In this document: in pieces, positions 46,224 to 54,785 of the stretch | Layout of the letters: each line of letters starts with the position of its first letter | Position numbering within the stretch: position 1 is the stretch's first letter | NCBI RefSeq assembly: GCF_014653945.1 | Contig: NZ_BNAU01000006.1 | Span: forward strand, 434,001-498,000 | Source of the DNA: Amycolatopsis deserti | GTDB lineage: Bacteria; Actinomycetota; Actinomycetes; Mycobacteriales; Pseudonocardiaceae | DNA: 64,000 bases | Reading direction: 5' to 3' | The notes under the pieces: generated by a model | Seen by the model: only the letters and a program-made list of their open reading frames with translations | What the model was told of the DNA's origin: nothing | The model's database searches: none | Program-made: the position numbers and the translations under genes

Positions 46224-48404
46224 ATGGCAACGGCGCATGTCACATGTCCGCTCTGTGAGGCCACCTGCGGCCTGACCGTCACCTTCGACGGCAGCCAGGT
46301 CACCGAGGTGCGCGGGGACGCCGAGGACGTCTTCTCCCACGGCTTCATCTGCCCCAAGGGCGCGTCGCTGGGGGCGCTGCACCACGACCCGGACCGCCTG
46401 CGCACCCCGCTCGTCAAGCGCGACGGCAAGCACGTCCCCGTCTCCTGGGACGAGGCCTTCGCCGAGATCGACGCCCGCCTGCTGCCGATCATGGAGGCGC
46501 ACGGACGCGACGCCGTAGCCGTGTACGCGGGCAACCCGAGCGTGCACAACCTGTCCACCGCGCTCTACGGCCGCGTCTTCTTCAAGGCGCTGGGCACCAA
46601 GAACTTCTACACCGCGGGCAGCGTCGACCAGCTGCCCAAGCACTACTCCAGCGGCTACCTGTTCGGCGACGGCATGACGATCCCGGTGCCGGACGTCGAC
46701 CGCACCCGGCACCTGCTGGTGCTCGGCGCGAACCCGCTGGTCTCCAACGGCAGCCTGATGACCGCGCCGGACATGCGCGGCCGTCTCCGGGCGATCCGGG
46801 AGCGCGGCGGCAAGGTGGTCGTGGTCGATCCGCGCCGCACCCGCACCGCCCTGGTCGCCGACGAGCACCACGCGATCCGGCCGGGCACCGACGCGCTCCT
46901 GCTGTTCGCGCTGGTCAACGTGCTGTTCGCGGAGAACTTGACGGACTTGGGGAACCTCGCCGGGCACGTGATCGGCGTCGAGGACGTCGCCGAACTGGCC
47001 CGCGACTTCCCGCCCGAGGCGGTCGCCCCGGTCACCGGCATCCCGGCCGGCGAGATCCGCCGGATGGCCCGCGAGCTGGCCACCGCCGAGTCCGCCGCGG
47101 TTTACGGTCGGATCGGAACTACCACGCAGGCGTTCGGCACCCTCACCAGCTGGCTGGTCGACGTGCTCAACGTGCTCACCGGCAACCTGGACCGGCCCGG
47201 TGGCGTGATGTTCCCGCTCGCCGCCGCCGGACAGGCGAACAGCGCGCCCGGCAAGCGCCGCCCGTTCCGGCACGGCCGCTGGCGCACCCGCGTGCGCGGG
47301 CTGCCGGAGGTGCTCGGCGAGGTGCCGGTCGCGACGCTGGCCGACGAGATCCTCACCCCCGGCGACGGCCAGGTCCGCGCGTTGATCACGGTCAGCGGCA
47401 ACCCGTGCCTGAGCACCCCGAACGCCGGACGGCTCGCGGAAGCCCTGGCGCGGCTGGACTTCATGGTGTCGCTGGACATCTACCGCAACGAGACCACCCG
47501 GCACGCCGACGTCATCCTGCCCGGCCCCACCCCGCTGGAGCGCGCGCACTACGACGTCGCGCTGTACCAGCTGGCCGTGCGCAACGTGGCGAACTGGACC
47601 CCGGCCGCGATGCCCAGCGACCTGCCGCCGGAGTGGGTGACCATGCTGCGGCTCACCAGCATCGTCACCGGACAGGGCCCGGATCCGGACGTCGAGGCGC
47701 TGGACGCGTTCGTCGCCACCCAGATCGCCCAGCGGTCCGGGCTCGACCCGGCCGTCGCCGGCGACCGCCGCGGGCCGGAGCGCCTGATCGACCTGATGCT
47801 GCGCGCCGGCCCGTACGACCTCACCCTGGCCGACCTCGAAGCCGCCCCGCACGGCGTCGACCTCGGGCCGCTGCGGCCGCGGGTGCCGGAGGTCCTGTCC
47901 ACGGCGAGCGGGAAGATCGAGCTGGCGCCGGAGGCCATCACCGCCGACGTGCCGCGCCTGGCCGCGGAACTCGCGCACGTGCCGGACGGCGAACTGGTGC
48001 TCATCGGGCGGCGGCAGCTGTCGTCGAACAACTCGTGGATGCACAACCTGGAACCGTTGGTGCGCGGCAAGAACCGGTGCACCGTGCAGGTCCACCCGGC
48101 CGACGCGGCGCGACTCGGGCTGGCCGACGGCGAACCCGCGCTGGTCAGCTCGAAGGCCGGCAAGATCGAGGTGCCGGTCGAGGTGACCGAGGAGATCCGG
48201 CCGGGCGTGGTCAGCATCCCGCACGGCTGGGGCCACGGCGGGCCGGGCACGCAGACCGCGGTCGCCGCGGCGCACGCGGGCGTGAACAGCAACCTGGTGG
48301 CCGACGAGACCCTGCTGGACGCGCTGTCCGGAACCGCGGTGCTGAACGGGATCCCGGTCGAGGTGACGCCTACCAGGCCGCCGACAGGTCCGCGTGCTGC
48401 CTGA
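46224..48404 (+). CDS. Molybdopterin oxidoreductase (formate-dehydrogenase/nitrate-reductase-like)
   Basis: 726 residues from ATG 46224. The [4Fe-4S] cysteines are at 8, 11, 15 and 43 (CPLCEATC, then FICPKG). Bis-MGD-binding segments are present, such as VLGANPLVSNGS near 170, VVVDPRRTRTA near 205 and the C-terminal VQVHPADAARLGLADGEPALV. At the usual metal-ligand position (where formate enzymes have Cys or Sec) the sequence reads TAGSVDQLPKH, so an Asp ligand or none is possible. No partner electron-transfer gene is adjacent. The last 35 bp overlap the convergent TrmH gene. The substrate is unknown. Confidence 0.9.
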   Translation: MATAHVTCPLCEATCGLTVTFDGSQVTEVRGDAEDVFSHGFICPKGASLGALHHDPDRLRTPLVKRDGKHVPVSWDEAFAEIDARLLPIMEAHGRDAVAVYAGNPSVHNLSTALYGRVFFKALGTKNFYTAGSVDQLPKHYSSGYLFGDGMTIPVPDVDRTRHLLVLGANPLVSNGSLMTAPDMRGRLRAIRERGGKVVVVDPRRTRTALVADEHHAIRPGTDALLLFALVNVLFAENLTDLGNLAGHVIGVEDVAELARDFPPEAVAPVTGIPAGEIRRMARELATAESAAVYGRIGTTTQAFGTLTSWLVDVLNVLTGNLDRPGGVMFPLAAAGQANSAPGKRRPFRHGRWRTRVRGLPEVLGEVPVATLADEILTPGDGQVRALITVSGNPCLSTPNAGRLAEALARLDFMVSLDIYRNETTRHADVILPGPTPLERAHYDVALYQLAVRNVANWTPAAMPSDLPPEWVTMLRLTSIVTGQGPDPDVEALDAFVATQIAQRSGLDPAVAGDRRGPERLIDLMLRAGPYDLTLADLEAAPHGVDLGPLRPRVPEVLSTASGKIELAPEAITADVPRLAAELAHVPDGELVLIGRRQLSSNNSWMHNLEPLVRGKNRCTVQVHPADAARLGLADGEPALVSSKAGKIEVPVEVTEEIRPGVVSIPHGWGHGGPGTQTAVAAAHAGVNSNLVADETLLDALSGTAVLNGIPVEVTPTRPPTGPRAA

Positions 48405-49020
48405 TCCAGGCGTGCATCACGATGCCGGCGGCGACCCCGGCGTTGATCGACCGCGTGGACCCGAACTGCGCGATCGACACGACCATCGCCGCCGCGTCGT
48501 GCGCCTCGGCGGACAGGCCGGGGCCCTCCTGGCCGAACAGCAGCACGCACTCACGGGGCAGTTCGGCGGTTTCCACCCGCTGCGAGCCGGGGGTGTTGTC
48601 CACGGCGACGATCGCGATGCCGCGCTCGGCCGCGTAGGCGGCCAATGACGCCACGTCCGGGTGGTGCTCGAGGTGCTGGTACCGGTCGGTGACCATCGCG
48701 CCACGCCGGTTCCACCGCCGCCGCCCGACGATGTGCACCGCGGCCGCGGCGAAGGCGTTCGCGGTGCGCACCACGGTGCCGATGTTGTGGTCGTGCTGGA
48801 AGTTCTCGATCGCGACGTGGAACGGGTGCCGTCGTCGGTCGATGTCGGCGACGATCGCCTCGCGCCGCCAGTACCGGTAGGCGTCCACGACGTTGCGGCG
48901 GTCGCCCTCGGCCAGCAGCTCCGGGTCGTAGCGCTCGTCGGCGGGCCATTCGCCCTCCCACGGGCCGACGCCCACCGGTTCCCGGGCGGTCCATTCGGTC
49001 GGGCCGGTCTCCTCGCTCAT
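48370..49020 (-). CDS. TrmH/SpoU-family RNA 2'-O-methyltransferase
   Basis: 216 residues. The SPOUT knot motifs are present: ENFQHDHNIGTVVRTANAF (motif 1, ~70), CVLLFGQEGPGL (motif 2, ~155) and STRSINAGVAAGIVMHAW (motif 3, ~188), which bind SAM. An N-terminal ~50-residue extension precedes the domain. It would methylate tRNA or rRNA ribose; the site is unknown. The start ATG 49020 overlaps the stop of the upstream gene by four bases. The 3' end overlaps the molybdoprotein gene. Confidence 0.92.
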   Translation of the reverse strand: MSEETGPTEWTAREPVGVGPWEGEWPADERYDPELLAEGDRRNVVDAYRYWRREAIVADIDRRRHPFHVAIENFQHDHNIGTVVRTANAFAAAAVHIVGRRRWNRRGAMVTDRYQHLEHHPDVASLAAYAAERGIAIVAVDNTPGSQRVETAELPRECVLLFGQEGPGLSAEAHDAAAMVVSIAQFGSTRSINAGVAAGIVMHAWIRQHADLSAAW

Positions 49021-49562
49021 CGGAGCCGCCCGGCCAGGTCGGCGAGCAGGTCCGCGGTCGCGATCGTCAGGTCCTGCTGGGTCATCTCGCCGGGGAACAC
49101 GGCCGCGAGGTGCTCGCCGGTGAAGAACAGGGTCTGCGTGGTGAGCCGCTGTGCCAAGTCGGCCGGGAGATGGGCGTCAGCGTCCTGGGCTCGTACGGTG
49201 AGCGATGGTCCGGGCACGGGCCGTGGCACGAGGATCATGGTGGCGGCGCGCGTGGTCGAAACGTACTCGGTGCGGTAGCGCAACTGGAGGACGCGCACCG
49301 GCACGCCACGCCAGTCACCGGCGAGCTGCAGGTTCACCGCGATGCCGTGGTGGTTGCTGGACCCGAGGACGTCGTTGAGCGTCACGAACGTCGCCTGCAG
49401 CGGCGGCACCGGGGTGCGATCGGGCCGCCACCCGGTGCGCGCGGCAAGCGCTCGCACCCCGTCGGCGAAGGTGTCCTGCGCGGCGCGCTCCCGTGGGCGC
49501 ATGATCAACCCGGCGACCAGGCCACAGAGGACGATGCCGAGCAGGATCAGGACGACGACCAC
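49017..49562 (-). CDS. Membrane-anchored protein of unknown function
   Basis: 181 residues from GTG 49562. A single N-terminal helix (VVVVLILLGIVLCGLVAGLI) ends in a basic RPRER. The remaining ~150 residues are soluble, with RALAARTGWR, VNLQLAGDWRGVPVRVLQLRY and TMILVPRPVPGP. The start lies right before the helix, so the domain is cytoplasmic or extracellular depending on topology. The positive-inside rule favours cytoplasmic. I do not recognise the family. Translation is coupled to trmH by an ATGA overlap. Confidence 0.65.
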   Translation of the reverse strand: MVVVLILLGIVLCGLVAGLIMRPRERAAQDTFADGVRALAARTGWRPDRTPVPPLQATFVTLNDVLGSSNHHGIAVNLQLAGDWRGVPVRVLQLRYRTEYVSTTRAATMILVPRPVPGPSLTVRAQDADAHLPADLAQRLTTQTLFFTGEHLAAVFPGEMTQQDLTIATADLLADLAGRLR

Positions 49563-49576
49563 ACTCGAATTGTGTC

Positions 49577-49966
49577 CTAGGCCTGCGGCATGGCGTGCGG
49601 CGACGGGTGCTCGCGGTGCTTCCAGCGCAGGTAGGCGCCCGCGTAGGAGAAGACGACCAGCGCCAGCGCGACCACGGCGACCACCGGCAGCATCGAGCGC
49701 GGGAACACCGTGTCGTAGAGGTAGTAGGCGTTGAACCCGCCCGGGAGCGGGCCCAGCCCCTGCAGGCCGCGGAAGTAGTCCTCCAGCGCGGTCAGCGGGC
49801 AGGGGATCGGGAAGACGTTGACCGCGACACCCCAGATAGCGAAAAAGACATGCACGAAAACGCTGCGTGGCCAACGCCACGCGAGAAACCCGCCGAGGCC
49901 GATGTAAAGCAAGGCCAGAATGTGCACTCCGACCGTTATGTCGGCCAGCACCCCAGCGATCGTCAC
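49577..49966 (-). CDS. DUF2784 family membrane protein
   Basis: 129 residues with four predicted helices. DITVGVHILALLYIGLGGFLAW, WGVAVNVFPIPCPLTALEDYFR (split) and YYLYDTVFPRSMLPVVAVVALALV match the DUF2784 family, including the conserved CPLTxLE motif. Function is unknown. It lies 14 bp upstream of the membrane-anchored protein gene on the same strand and is probably co-transcribed with it and trmH. Confidence 0.88.
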   Translation of the reverse strand: MTIAGVLADITVGVHILALLYIGLGGFLAWRWPRSVFVHVFFAIWGVAVNVFPIPCPLTALEDYFRGLQGLGPLPGGFNAYYLYDTVFPRSMLPVVAVVALALVVFSYAGAYLRWKHREHPSPHAMPQA

Positions 49967-50083
49967 GCCGCCCCCTTCCCGCGATTCCCCTGGTATCGAG
50001 GTTACTCCTGATCAAGGCAGGAATGTCGACTCGAATTCCGGAGATCACTTCGGGGTTTACCCCTAGGGGGCGGCGTGAATCGG

Positions 50084-50644
50084 CTACAGGCCGAGGTCGT
50101 CGAGGTCGAGCAGATACCGGTAGGTGAGGCCTTCCTTCTCGATGGCCTCCCGCGCGCCGGTGTTCCGGTCGACGACGGTCGCGACGCCGACCACGGTCGC
50201 GCCGGCCTCGTTGAGCGCCTCGACGGCGGTCAGCACGCTGCCGCCGGTGGTCGAGGTGTCCTCCACCGCGAGCACCCGCTGCCCGGCGACCTCGATGCCC
50301 TCGATGCGGCGCTGCATGCCGTGCGACTTGGTGGCCTTGCGCACCACGAACGCGTCGAGCACCTTCCCGTCCGCCGACGCCGAGTGCAGCATCGCGGTCG
50401 CGACCGGGTCCGCGCCGAGGGTGAGCCCGCCCACGGCCACGTAGTCCCAGTCCGCGGTGAGCTGCCGCATGAGCCGGCCGATGAGGGGGGCCGCCGCGTG
50501 GTGCAGCGTGGCCCGCCGCAGGTCGATGTAGTAGTCGGCCTCCTTGCCGGAGGCCAGCGTCACCTTGCCGTGCACCACCGACAGCTCGGTGATGAGACGT
50601 GCCAGTTCGAACTTCGCTGCCTGATCCAACCCGGGGTTCGCCAC
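50084..50644 (-). CDS. pyrE: Orotate phosphoribosyltransferase
   Basis: 186 residues. It joins orotate and PRPP to make OMP in pyrimidine synthesis. The PRPP-binding motif VLAVEDTSTTGGSVLTAV is near residue 118. The orotate loop LASGKEADYYIDLRRATL near 30 and the flexible loop FVVRKATKSHGMQR near 95, with the conserved Lys and His, complete the active site. The start at 50644 is followed by the family's helical N-terminus. It diverges from nothing; LysR lies 31 bp upstream on the same strand. Usual length for this family is 170-215. Confidence 0.96.
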   Translation of the reverse strand: MANPGLDQAAKFELARLITELSVVHGKVTLASGKEADYYIDLRRATLHHAAAPLIGRLMRQLTADWDYVAVGGLTLGADPVATAMLHSASADGKVLDAFVVRKATKSHGMQRRIEGIEVAGQRVLAVEDTSTTGGSVLTAVEALNEAGATVVGVATVVDRNTGAREAIEKEGLTYRYLLDLDDLGL

Positions 50645-50675
50645 GACGGGAAGTCTTACACACGGCTACGACGGT

Positions 50676-51542
50676 CTACCGGGCGATCGCCCGCGCCACC
50701 TCGTCCACCACCGCGCGCGTCGAGGGCTGCCACACCAGCCACGTCACCAGTTCCAGCGCCGGCTCGACCACCGGCCGCCACGGCCAGCCCGGCAGCAGGC
50801 GCGTCGCGGAGTGTTCGGTCAGCAGGACGGCGTCCGACTTCGTCGCCTCGGCGCAGGCTCGCGCGTGCTCGGAGAACTGCGCGAACTGCCACAGCGGCAC
50901 CACCCCCGCGTCGTGGGCCGCGACCACCAGGCGGTCGTGCGCGACCGGCACCTGCTGCCTGCCGTGGGCGAGGATCCGCACCCCGTCGAGGTCGCGCAGC
51001 CGGCACGCGGCACCGTCGGCGAGCGGGTGCCCGGGGCGGACCGCGACCCCGAACGGCTGGTCGAACAACCGCGCGCCCCGCAGGCTGCCGACCGGTTGCT
51101 CGTGCACCAGTCCCAGGTCGAGCCGGCCTTCGCGGACCATCCGGAGCTGGTCGGTGCTGCTCGCCTCGGTGAGCGTGACCGCCGCGTGCGGCACCGCCGA
51201 ATCGAGCGCCGCCAGCGTGTCCAGCAGCCACCCGGCGGACAGCCCGGGCGGGATCCCGATCTCCACGACCTCCCGCGTCCGGCGCGCGGCCGCGTGCGTG
51301 GTTTCCCGCGTCGCGTCGGCCAGGCGCAGCAGGAGCACCGCGTGCGAGTGCAGCGCGACACCCGCCGGGGTGAGCGTCGTGCCGGTCGCCCCGCGCTCCA
51401 GCAGCGGCGCCCCGATGTCCCGCTCGAGCTGCCGGATCTGACGGCTCAGCGACGGCTGCGTGAGGTGCAGCCGTTCCGCCGCGCGGGTGAGCGAGCCCTC
51501 GGCCGCGACCGCGACGAAGTACCGCAGGTGCCGCAGCTCCAC
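50676..51542 (-). CDS. LysR-family transcriptional regulator
   Basis: 288 residues. The N-terminal HTH is MELRHLRYFVAVAAEGSLTRAAERL to HLTQPSLSRQIRQLERDIG (~1-50). A LysR substrate-binding domain follows (VEIGIPPGLSAGWL, GRLDLGLVHEQPVG and GVAVRPGHPLADG). It is divergent from an MFS/flavoprotein pair across 125 bp that contains two CAGGCA palindromes. The TGCCTG half-site with T-N11-A-like symmetry fits LysR binding. It probably activates that pair in response to its substrate. Confidence 0.9.
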   Translation of the reverse strand: MELRHLRYFVAVAAEGSLTRAAERLHLTQPSLSRQIRQLERDIGAPLLERGATGTTLTPAGVALHSHAVLLLRLADATRETTHAAARRTREVVEIGIPPGLSAGWLLDTLAALDSAVPHAAVTLTEASSTDQLRMVREGRLDLGLVHEQPVGSLRGARLFDQPFGVAVRPGHPLADGAACRLRDLDGVRILAHGRQQVPVAHDRLVVAAHDAGVVPLWQFAQFSEHARACAEATKSDAVLLTEHSATRLLPGWPWRPVVEPALELVTWLVWQPSTRAVVDEVARAIAR

Positions 51543-51553
51543 GCGCCCTCCCC

Positions 51554-51566
51554 TGCCTGACAGGCA
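51554..51566. promoter_or_regulatory. LysR-type palindrome, distal
   Basis: TGCCTG-A-CAGGCA is a perfect palindrome, 11 bp before the LysR start on its own side. It has the same half-sites as the second palindrome at 51624. Confidence 0.65.
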
Positions 51567-51623
51567 TGACCGGCCTGATTAACCGGCATTGGACAGGCAC
51601 GTGTCAAGCCACGTGTACTACTC

Positions 51624-51640
51624 CCTGCCTCTCAGGCAGG
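51624..51640. promoter_or_regulatory. LysR-type palindrome, proximal to the MFS gene
   Basis: CCTGCCT-CTC-AGGCAGG has perfect 7-bp arms, 27 bp before the MFS start. It shares the GCCT/AGGC core with the site 70 bp away. Two such sites suit a LysR protein that bends DNA. Confidence 0.65.
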
Positions 51641-51667
51641 ACATCGAAGGAGAAGGGACGCTCAACG

Positions 51668-52876
51668 ATGAGTCGAACTCCCGGCCGGGACCCGTACCGC
51701 TGGGTGGTGCTGGTGCTGTCCTGGGCCGCGTTCACCATGACCTCGGTGGACCGGTCGACGTGGGGACCGGCGTCGGTCGCGGTGGGCGAGCACCTGGGGG
51801 TCTCGCTCGCCGGGCTGGGCGTCTTCGCCACCGGCTACTACGTCGGTTACGTCATCTCGAACGCGGCCGGCGGCGTGCTCACCGACTGGCTGGGCGCACG
51901 CGTCGTGATGGGCGCGTCGCTGTTGCTCGCCGGCGGGTTCATGATCGCCTTCGGCGAGACCGACTCCGTGCCGGTCGGCATCGCCTTCCAGGCCGCGGTC
52001 GGGGTCTTCGCCGGCTGCGACTACTCGGCCGGCGTGAAGCTGATCGCGCAGTGGTTCACGCCGAAGGACCGCGGGTTCGCGATGGGCGTGTTCATGACGG
52101 CGACCTCGCTGGGGACCGTGATCGCCAACGCGGTGGTGCCGCGCCTGCTCGAGTCCGCCGGGTGGCAGACCTCCTACCACGTCTTCGGCGGCGCCTCGAT
52201 GGTGATCGCGGTGCTGTGCCTGCTGCTGGTGCGCACGCGGAAGGAAGACACGGCCGAGCGCGCGGTGCCGGACCTGCGCCCGCTGGCCCGCTCGCGCGAC
52301 CTGTGGCTGCTCGGGCTGGCCGGGTTCGGCGGGCTGTGGGGCACCTACGGGTTCATCACCTGGTCCAACGCCCTGATGGTCAAGGGCATAGGCCTGACCG
52401 GGGTGCAGGCGGGCGGCGTGGTCGCGATCTTCGGGATCACCGCGATCGCCGCGAAACCGTGCATCGGGTTCGTCTCCGACCTGCTCGGTGGCAGGCGGAA
52501 AGCGCTCACCGTGGTCGTGCTGGGCGCGTTCGTGGTGGCGCTGCTGGTGTTCGGCACGCGGGACAGCCTGACCGGGTTCCTGTGGGTGGCGCCGTTCCTG
52601 GGTGTGGCGGCCTACGTCTACAGCCCGCTGATGGTCGCGATGATCCCGCGGATCGCAGGAGTGGGGCTGGCCGGTTCGGCGGCGGGCGCGACCAACGCGT
52701 TCTGGCAGCTGGGCAGCACGGTCGTGCCGGTGGTGCTGGGCGCGGTGTTCCAGGCGACCCATTCGTTCTTCGCGGCGTTCGCCACGCTGGCCGCCGGCCC
52801 GCTCGTGGGAGCGCTGCTCATGCTCGGCGTCCGGGAACAGCGCACGGCGCCGGATCGCGAGAAGGAGACCGTGTGA
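51668..52876 (+). CDS. MFS transporter, 12-helix
   Basis: 402 residues from ATG 51668. About 12 helices, with GVFATGYYVGYVISNAAGG early and GRKALTV-type loop (GGRKALTVV) later. ATNAFWQLGSTVVPVVLG is near the C-terminus. The R in the first loop DRSTWGPAS and the FxxxDYSAG segment (GCDYSAGVKLIAQWF) recall the anion:cation symporter class for carboxylates (inference). Its stop is overlapped by the flavoprotein start (GTGA), so the pair is co-translated under LysR control. Confidence 0.87.
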   Translation: MSRTPGRDPYRWVVLVLSWAAFTMTSVDRSTWGPASVAVGEHLGVSLAGLGVFATGYYVGYVISNAAGGVLTDWLGARVVMGASLLLAGGFMIAFGETDSVPVGIAFQAAVGVFAGCDYSAGVKLIAQWFTPKDRGFAMGVFMTATSLGTVIANAVVPRLLESAGWQTSYHVFGGASMVIAVLCLLLVRTRKEDTAERAVPDLRPLARSRDLWLLGLAGFGGLWGTYGFITWSNALMVKGIGLTGVQAGGVVAIFGITAIAAKPCIGFVSDLLGGRRKALTVVVLGAFVVALLVFGTRDSLTGFLWVAPFLGVAAYVYSPLMVAMIPRIAGVGLAGSAAGATNAFWQLGSTVVPVVLGAVFQATHSFFAAFATLAAGPLVGALLMLGVREQRTAPDREKETV

Positions 52877-54108
52877 ACTACGACGTGATCGTCGCCGGTG
52901 GTGGCTCGGCCGGGATCGCCGCGGCGGTCGGTGCGCGGCGGGCCGGGGCCCGGACGCTGCTGATCGAGCGCGGCCCCTGCCTCGGCGGGGCGGCGACGCT
53001 GCGGAACGTGGTGACCTACTGCGGCCTGTTCACCCGCGACGACCGCGAGCAGGTGGTGTTCGGTGTCGCCGGGGAGGTGCTCGACGGGCTGCGCGAGTTG
53101 GGGGCGGTGAGCGAGCCGACGCGGTTCACCGCGGTGGCCGTGGTGTTCGATCCCGAGGCGGTGAAACGGGTCGCCGACGACCTGTGCGACGCCGCCGGGG
53201 TGGACGTGCTGCTGCACTCGCACCTGCTCGGCGCGTCCAGAGTGGACGATCGCGTGCACGCGGTGCGGGTGGCCGACCACTCCGGCGTGCACGAGTACAC
53301 GGCGGAGGTGTTCGTGGACGCTACCGGCGAGGCCGACCTGGCGCAGCACGCCGGCGCCGAGGTGCGGTACGGCAACGACGGCTGGGTGCAGAACGGCACG
53401 CTGGGCGTGCGCTTCGGCGGCATCCCGGCGGACGCGGAGGTCACCCGCGAGGCCGTGCGCGAGGCGGTCCGGGCGGCGAAGGCACGCGGCGTCCCCGGTC
53501 TGACCGCGGAAACCGGGCTGATCGCCCGGATGCCGGTGTCCGGCGACCTGATCACCTACCTCGCCGACGAGGGCTACGACGCCCGCGACGCCGCCGACAC
53601 CAGCCGGGCCGAACGCAGCGCCCGCCGTCAGGCCGCCGCGTACCTGCGGGTGATCAGGACGCTGCCGGGATGCGCGGAGGCCTACATCGTCAGCACCGGC
53701 CCGGAACTGGGCACGCGCGAGTCGCGGCACCTCGTCGGGCGGGTTCAGCTGACTGAGAAGGACGTGCTCTCGCCGGGCCCGGTGGACGACGCGGTGGCGG
53801 TCGGCGCCTGGCCGATCGAGTACCACCCGGGGGTGGGCGTGCCGTCGGAGTGGCGGTTCATCGGCGAGCCGGGCTACTACGGCATCCCGCTCGGAGTGCT
53901 GTGGAGCCGGAACACGCCGAACCTGTTCTGCGCCGGCCGGACGGTGGACGGCGACCGCGGCGCGGGCGCGTCGCTGCGCGCCATGGGCACCGCCTTCGCG
54001 ACCGGCCACGCGGCGGGCGTCGCGGCCGCGCTGAGTGCCCGGGGTGAGGTAAGCGCTTCCGCCGTGCGTGCGGAGCTGCAGCGGCAGGGCGCCCGGCTGC
54101 CGGACTGA
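52873..54108 (+). CDS. FAD-dependent oxidoreductase (FAD_oxidored-like)
   Basis: 411 residues from GTG 52873. The FAD site is DVIVAGGGSAGIAAAVGARRAG, given here by its core GGGSAGIAAA (~9-18), with LIERGPCLGG near 37. VFVDATGEADLAQHAG near 152 and PNLFCAGRTVDGDRGAGASLRAMG near 355 are typical of PF12831-type oxidoreductases that act on small acids or sugars. Partner MFS and LysR genes suggest oxidation of the imported compound. No cofactor besides FAD is evident. The next gene, tetR, runs in the opposite direction and ends 51 bp away. Confidence 0.87.
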   Translation: MNYDVIVAGGGSAGIAAAVGARRAGARTLLIERGPCLGGAATLRNVVTYCGLFTRDDREQVVFGVAGEVLDGLRELGAVSEPTRFTAVAVVFDPEAVKRVADDLCDAAGVDVLLHSHLLGASRVDDRVHAVRVADHSGVHEYTAEVFVDATGEADLAQHAGAEVRYGNDGWVQNGTLGVRFGGIPADAEVTREAVREAVRAAKARGVPGLTAETGLIARMPVSGDLITYLADEGYDARDAADTSRAERSARRQAAAYLRVIRTLPGCAEAYIVSTGPELGTRESRHLVGRVQLTEKDVLSPGPVDDAVAVGAWPIEYHPGVGVPSEWRFIGEPGYYGIPLGVLWSRNTPNLFCAGRTVDGDRGAGASLRAMGTAFATGHAAGVAAALSARGEVSASAVRAELQRQGARLPD

Positions 54109-54159
54109 GCGGGATGCCGCCCGCGCAGCGGCGCCCGCCTCGCGGATTGAGCCGCGCGG

Positions 54160-54708
54160 CTACCTGCCTCCTCCGCGCGGCGCGAGCATCTCCGCCACCG
54201 CTCGGGCCGACGCGTCGAGGTCGCCGGTCACCTCGGGCGGCATCGCGCCGCTGAGCCACAGCGTCGCGAAGCCGTGCACGATCGACCACGCCGCCACCTG
54301 CGCCAGCTGTCCTTCGGACACGGCATCCGCCATCACCGTCCACGCGCGCTCCCGGGCCGCTGTCAACTCACCGTCGCCGGGGTGGTGCAAGTCCGGCCGG
54401 AACATGACGTCGAAGTGCGCCCGGTGCCCCACCGCGAACCGCACGTACGCCACCCCGATCTCCACCAGCCCCTGGTCCCGCGCCGCGGTGAGGGCGTCGG
54501 CCAGCAGTTCGAACCCCTCGGTCGCCAGCGCGGTCACCACGCCCGCCTTGTCCCCGAAGTGGTGGACCGGCGCCGCGTGCGACACCCCGGCCCGCCGTGC
54601 CACATCGCGCAGGCTCAGTGCCGCCGCGCCGTGCTCGCCGATGGCCTCGGCCGCGGCGGTCAGGATCGCGCGCCGGAGGTCGCCGTGGTGGTAGGAGCTC
54701 TTCGCCAT
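54160..54708 (-). CDS. TetR-family transcriptional regulator
   Basis: 182 residues from ATG 54708. The HTH spans ~8-52: HGDLRRAILTAAAEAIGEHG, then LSLRDVARRAGVSHAAPVHHF. A C-terminal TetR_C ligand domain follows with FDVMFRPDL and AAWSIVHGFATLWLSG. It is divergent from a DoxX-like gene. The intervening DNA is almost entirely one 50-bp inverted repeat, so the protein should repress itself and the DoxX gene. Its ligand is unknown. Confidence 0.9.
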   Translation of the reverse strand: MAKSSYHHGDLRRAILTAAAEAIGEHGAAALSLRDVARRAGVSHAAPVHHFGDKAGVVTALATEGFELLADALTAARDQGLVEIGVAYVRFAVGHRAHFDVMFRPDLHHPGDGELTAARERAWTVMADAVSEGQLAQVAAWSIVHGFATLWLSGAMPPEVTGDLDASARAVAEMLAPRGGGR

Positions 54709-54720
54709 GCGGCCAGCATA

Positions 54721-54770
54721 TCTTTCCATTGACAAGATGCGTGCGGCGAGGCATCTTGTCAGTGGAAAGA
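54721..54770. promoter_or_regulatory. 50-bp near-perfect inverted repeat spanning divergent promoters
   Basis: Twenty-base arms (54721-54740 and 54751-54770) differ at a single position and flank a 10-bp spacer. The left arm includes TTGACA, a good -35 for the DoxX promoter. The right arm gives CTGACA in the opposite direction, for tetR. The inner part GACAAGATGC/GCATCTTGTC is the likely operator core. Confidence 0.85.
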
Positions 54771-54785
54771 TTCGAGGAGGAGATC

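Noticed and set aside
49967..50083. Cobalamin-type or other riboswitch suggested by GGGGTTTACCCC
   Set aside because: It lies at the 3' side of pyrE and before no plus-strand gene. Only a short G/C hairpin is present and conserved riboswitch elements are missing.
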